Shown: positions 21,738 through 24,192 of the stretch, in pieces
Layout: every line of letters begins with the position of its first letter
How positions within the stretch are numbered: position 1 is the first letter of the stretch
Assembly: GCA_000720805.1 (NCBI GenBank)
Contig: JODI01000105.1
Location: 1 to 24,192, forward strand
From: Streptomyces violaceoruber
GTDB taxonomy: Bacteria > Actinomycetota > Actinomycetes > Streptomycetales > Streptomycetaceae
Direction: 5' to 3'
DNA length: 24,192 nucleotides
Translations under genes and position numbers: made by a program
Notes under the pieces: generated by a model
What the model was told of the DNA's origin: nothing
Seen by the model: the letters and a program-made list of their open reading frames with translations, nothing else
Databases searched by the model: none

Positions 21738-22070
21738 GGGGGCAGGGTGCCCGCCGCGGGGGGCCTGTACAGGCAGCGTCGCGAAAGAGCGGCCTGACGG
21801 TGATGATTCCGGGATGTGCGCCCACTTGCGCGCCGGGCGGTCCCGACAGGTGAACAGATCGGCTTCTTCCGGCCAAGGCGTGGTATCCGTGGAGGAAGGG
21901 ATGGGTGTCGTACGCTGTCCGCTCGGCCGGAAAATCCGGTGAGTCTACCCATTCCGAACGGTACATATGCGTTCGCCGGTCAGATTTTCTGCCTCAAACG
22001 GGCTGATCTTTTGGTGATCCAGCTCGGTTGACCGGTCGGGCGTCCTACCCTTCAGAGGGTGAAGCCATTG
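21738..22070. promoter_or_regulatory. Divergent intergenic region upstream of the M20 amidohydrolase
   Basis: I see no convincing gene in this stretch. It is AT-richer from about 21930. An inverted repeat CGAACG-GTACATATG-CGTTCG lies at 21955-21975, a plausible regulator site, and TTGACC at 22028-22033 could be a -35 box, although no good -10 lies 17 bases on. GAGGG at 22055-22059 can serve as ribosome site for the ATG at 22071. Confidence 0.45.
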
Positions 22071-23294
22071 ATGTCCCTAGAGTCCGAGGCCGGTCTTCCC
22101 GGGGAAGCGCTGCTTCCCGGAGCGCTTCCCGAAGCGCTCCGTGCCGAGCTTGTCGCCTTCCGCCGCGACCTGCACATGCACCCCGAACTGGGCAACCAGG
22201 AGTTCCGCACCACCGCGGCGATCAAGGAGCGGCTCGAGAGGGCCGGCCTGAAGCCGCGCGTGCTCGCTGTCGGGACCGGGCTCGTGTGTGACATCGGCGA
22301 GTGGGACGAGGGCCGGCCCATGCTCGCCCTTCGCGCCGACATCGACGGCCTGCCCATCCCGGACACCAAGACGGAGTGCTCGTACCGCTCCACCGTGCCG
22401 GACCGCGCCCACGCCTGCGGACACGACGTGCACACGACCGTCGTCCTGGGCGCCGGCCTCGTGCTCGCCGAGCTGCACCGCCAGGGGCGGCTGCCCCGTC
22501 CGGTACGGCTGATCTTCCAGCCCGCCGAGGAGGTGCTGCCCGGCGGCGCCGCCGACGCCATCGACTGCGGCGTCCTCGAAGGCGTGGGACGGATGATCGC
22601 CGTGCACTGCGACCCCCGGGTCGAGGCAGGGCGGATCGGGCTGCGCGAGGGCGCCATCACCTCCGCCTGCGACCGGCTGGAGATCGCTCTGGACGGCCCC
22701 GGCGGCCACACCGCCCGCCCCCACCTCACCACCGACCTCGTCACGGCCGTCGCCCGGGTCGTCACCGACGTGCCCGCCCTCGTCGGCCGCCGCGTCGACA
22801 CCCGCGCGGGGCTCGCCGTGACCTGGGGCCGGATCGAGTCGGGGCACGCTCCGAACGTCATCCCGCAGCACGCCGAACTCTCCGGGACCGTGCGCTGCCT
22901 GGACATCGACGCCTGGCGGCAGGCCCCCGACATCGTGGTCGCCGCGATCGACGAGGTCGCCAACCTGCACCGGGCCAAGTCGGAGATCAACTACGTGCGC
23001 GGAGTCCCGCCCGTGGTCAACGACGCCGGGGTGACCGAGCTGCTGCGCGACGCCATGACCGCCCGCCGCGGCGCCGACTCCGTCGAGGGCACCGAGCAGA
23101 GCCTCGGCGGCGAGGACTTCTCCTGGTACCTCCAGCACGTCCCCGGTGCCATGGCCCGCCTCGGCGTCCGTCCCCCCGGTGAACGCACCGTCCGCGACCT
23201 CCACCAGGGCGACTTCGACGCCGACGAGTCGGCGATCACGGTGGGCGTCGAGCTGTTCACGGCGGCGGCGCTGCTGGACGCGGCGGACGCGTAG
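22071..23294 (+). CDS. M20 family metallopeptidase / amidohydrolase
   Basis: A 407-residue cytoplasmic zinc hydrolase of the M20D (HipO/IAA-amino-acid hydrolase) type, which removes acyl groups from amino acids or cleaves related amides. ATG 22071 is chosen because GAGGG lies 11 bases upstream; GTG 22059 adds four residues. Landmarks are FRRDLHMHPELGNQEF (about 30-45), LALRADIDGLPI (about 85-96), HACGHDVHTTVVLGAGL (about 114-130, metal ligands Cys and His), RLIFQPAEEVLPGGA (about 146-160, with the Glu-Glu pair), a dimerisation domain with GPGGHTARPH, GHAPNVIPQHAELSGTVR, and GGEDFSWYLQHVPGAM (last metal ligand region). Two hairpins fall in the first 25 codons. The gene precedes the BMP lipoprotein gene but is separated from it by a terminator and 550 bases. 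Confidence 0.93.
   Translation: MSLESEAGLPGEALLPGALPEALRAELVAFRRDLHMHPELGNQEFRTTAAIKERLERAGLKPRVLAVGTGLVCDIGEWDEGRPMLALRADIDGLPIPDTKTECSYRSTVPDRAHACGHDVHTTVVLGAGLVLAELHRQGRLPRPVRLIFQPAEEVLPGGAADAIDCGVLEGVGRMIAVHCDPRVEAGRIGLREGAITSACDRLEIALDGPGGHTARPHLTTDLVTAVARVVTDVPALVGRRVDTRAGLAVTWGRIESGHAPNVIPQHAELSGTVRCLDIDAWRQAPDIVVAAIDEVANLHRAKSEINYVRGVPPVVNDAGVTELLRDAMTARRGADSVEGTEQSLGGEDFSWYLQHVPGAMARLGVRPPGERTVRDLHQGDFDADESAITVGVELFTAAALLDAADA
22095..22140 (+). repeat. Two adjacent perfect hairpins at the start of the amidohydrolase gene
   Basis: CTTCCC-G-GGGAAG (22095-22107) is followed by GGAGCGCTTC-CC-GAAGCGCTCC (22119-22140), a perfect 10-bp stem with a two-base gap. Both lie within codons 9-24, whose GEALLPGALPEALRAE coding is repetitive. 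Confidence 0.85.
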
Positions 23295-23338
23295 GGCCCG
23301 GGCCGCGGCCAGGCGGGCCGCGGCTGAGCCGATCGAAT

Positions 23339-23369
23339 GAGGCTGCCCGGCGTCGAACCGGACAGCCTC
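23339..23369. terminator. Terminator hairpin after the amidohydrolase gene
   Basis: GAGGCTGCCCGG (23339-23350) and CCGGACAGCCTC (23358-23369) form a 12-bp stem with a 7-base loop. The single non-canonical pair is C-A on the rightward transcript but G.U on the leftward one. It lies 45 bases after the stop at 23294. Confidence 0.7.
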
Positions 23370-23852
23370 GTCACAAGTGCTCGCATCGGCCCCGCCCGGC
23401 GGATGGCGCACGTCGATTCGGCGGCGGCGGTGAGGCCGTGACGGCGACGAGCGCGGCGCTCGCGGCTATGCCCGTGCCGACGGCAACAGAAATGGACCTA
23501 CGGAATTCAAGATCGTTCCCCCTGTTTTGGGCGAGTGGTCTGCCGATGAGGTTTCGGCGTGGTCAGTCGCCGAAGATCGGCAAGGTCAACTCGGGCGGCG
23601 CCCGGGCCACGTTGCGGTAAAGGCCTGATCATGGCTTGCCCGTTCCGGTAATTCCTCTTCGTCCCCTTGTGTCACCCGGGCGTAACCGATGGCGCACAGA
23701 CGTAACCCGTTGTCGGCACGGTTCGATAACGCACCGAGGAACCCCTTTCCCCTGCTCGTCTACGCGCGTTACTGTGCGCCGAAATCGCCACCAGCGGCGG
23801 CACTCGGGGAAGCGGCCGGCGAAGGTGCTGTGGGGACGGAAGGGTGCTTGCT
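23370..23852 (+). promoter_or_regulatory. Long upstream region of the BMP lipoprotein gene
   Basis: I find no supported gene in these 483 bases. Composition is less GC-rich than the coding DNA. CGTAACC occurs at 23681-23687 and again exactly 20 bases later at 23701-23707. An inverted repeat CGTTGTCG-N8-CGATAACG (one mismatch) lies at 23708-23731. These look like regulator sites 120-170 bases upstream of the start. GGAAGGG (23838-23844) is the ribosome site. Confidence 0.5.
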
Positions 23853-24192
23853 GTGCGTCATTTCTCTCGGAGGACCAGGTTCTCCCAAGCCGCGGTGACC
23901 GTAGCGGTCATCGCCCTCGCGGCCGCCGGCTGCGGCAAGTCCAGCAGTGAATCCACCGGAAGTGCTCCCTCCGAGGACGGAAAGTACTCCGGCAAGGGCA
24001 TAGGCCTTGCGTACGACATCGGCGGCAAGGGTGACCAGTCGTTCAACGACGCCGCGTACGCCGGCTTCAAGCAGGCCGAGGACGAATTCAAGATCGGCGG
24101 CCGGGATGTCGAGCCGAGCGACAACGAGACGGACGCCGACAAGGTGCAGCGGCTGGAGCAGCTCGCGAAGTCGGGTTACAACCCGATCATCG
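23853..24192 (+). CDS. BMP family (basic membrane protein) ABC-transporter substrate-binding lipoprotein, N-terminal part
   Basis: GTG 23853 has GGAAGGG eight bases upstream, and the frame stays open to the window end (113 codons seen). The N-terminus has basic residues (RHFSRRTRF), a hydrophobic core (AAVTVAVIALAAAG) and the lipobox LAAAGC, so the protein is exported and lipid-anchored. After a Ser/Gly linker comes the BMP-family start KGIGLAYDIGGKGDQSFNDAAYAGFKQAEDEF-like, at about 48-80, then a stretch ending EQLAKSGYNPII. Members usually deliver nucleosides to an ABC importer, whose ATPase and permease genes would lie downstream, outside the window. The specific ligand is unknown. Confidence 0.92.
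   Translation, partial: MRHFSRRTRFSQAAVTVAVIALAAAGCGKSSSESTGSAPSEDGKYSGKGIGLAYDIGGKGDQSFNDAAYAGFKQAEDEFKIGGRDVEPSDNETDADKVQRLEQLAKSGYNPII

Noticed and set aside
23339..23369. A tRNA gene suggested by the TTCGACG loop
   Set aside because: There is no room for D and anticodon arms: the acceptor-like and T-like stems are directly joined. It is kept only as a terminator with tRNA-like geometry.
23438..23620. Short rightward open frame in the region before the BMP gene
   Set aside because: It has no ribosome site, poor third-position bias and no recognisable features; treated as non-coding.
1..24192. CRISPR arrays, rRNA, prophage or integrase genes
   Set aside because: No regularly spaced repeats of CRISPR size, no rRNA-like conserved stretches and no integrase or phage structural motifs were seen.

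Overview
The window is chromosomal DNA from a high-GC actinomycete, almost certainly Streptomyces. Coding regions show very strong G/C preference at third codon positions, GTG starts are frequent, and gene families and their order are typical of Streptomyces. From memory, the order (paired ECF sigma factors, L,D-transpeptidase, acyl-CoA mutase, sialic-acid-type sugar genes, M20 amidohydrolase, BMP lipoprotein) resembles the S. coelicolor SCO4860s-4880s region. I could not check this by alignment.

Region 1 (1-4791). A truncated secreted peptidoglycan amidase-like gene runs leftward off the edge. Divergent from it are two consecutive, clearly paralogous modules, each an ECF sigma factor followed by a translationally coupled single-pass membrane protein. 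Both membrane proteins carry the same small extracytoplasmic domain bounded by two cysteines, so they are probably cognate regulators (anti-sigma or sensor). A 56-codon repeat-containing reading frame lies between the partners of the first module. Region 2 (4792-9616). A lipoprotein L,D-transpeptidase is divergent from an acyl-CoA (methylmalonyl-CoA type) mutase large subunit. An Uma2-family protein follows, then a phenolic acid decarboxylase divergent from a MarR regulator, with a large AT-rich palindrome between them.

Region 3 (9617-18337) is a surface-polysaccharide cluster. The leftward genes are an O-acyltransferase and a coupled pair of glycosyltransferases (GT2 and polysialyltransferase-like). 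The rightward operon encodes a DUF6716-like glycosyltransferase, a CMP-nonulosonate synthetase fused to a HAD phosphatase, a short NeuB-type synthase, and a sialyltransferase-like protein. Together they could make a nonulosonic acid, activate it as a CMP-sugar and polymerise it. The known Kdn-containing teichulosonic acid of Streptomyces walls is the most likely product (inference). The cell-wall enzymes and envelope-type sigma modules nearby fit an envelope theme.

Region 4 (18338-24192). A solitary TnpB-like RuvC protein that has lost its zinc finger is followed by a SAM methyltransferase, a small membrane protein, an M20 amidohydrolase, and the start of a BMP-family substrate-binding lipoprotein that runs off the right edge. 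Several strong hairpins mark convergent gene ends. I saw no rRNA, tRNA gene, CRISPR array or replication origin.
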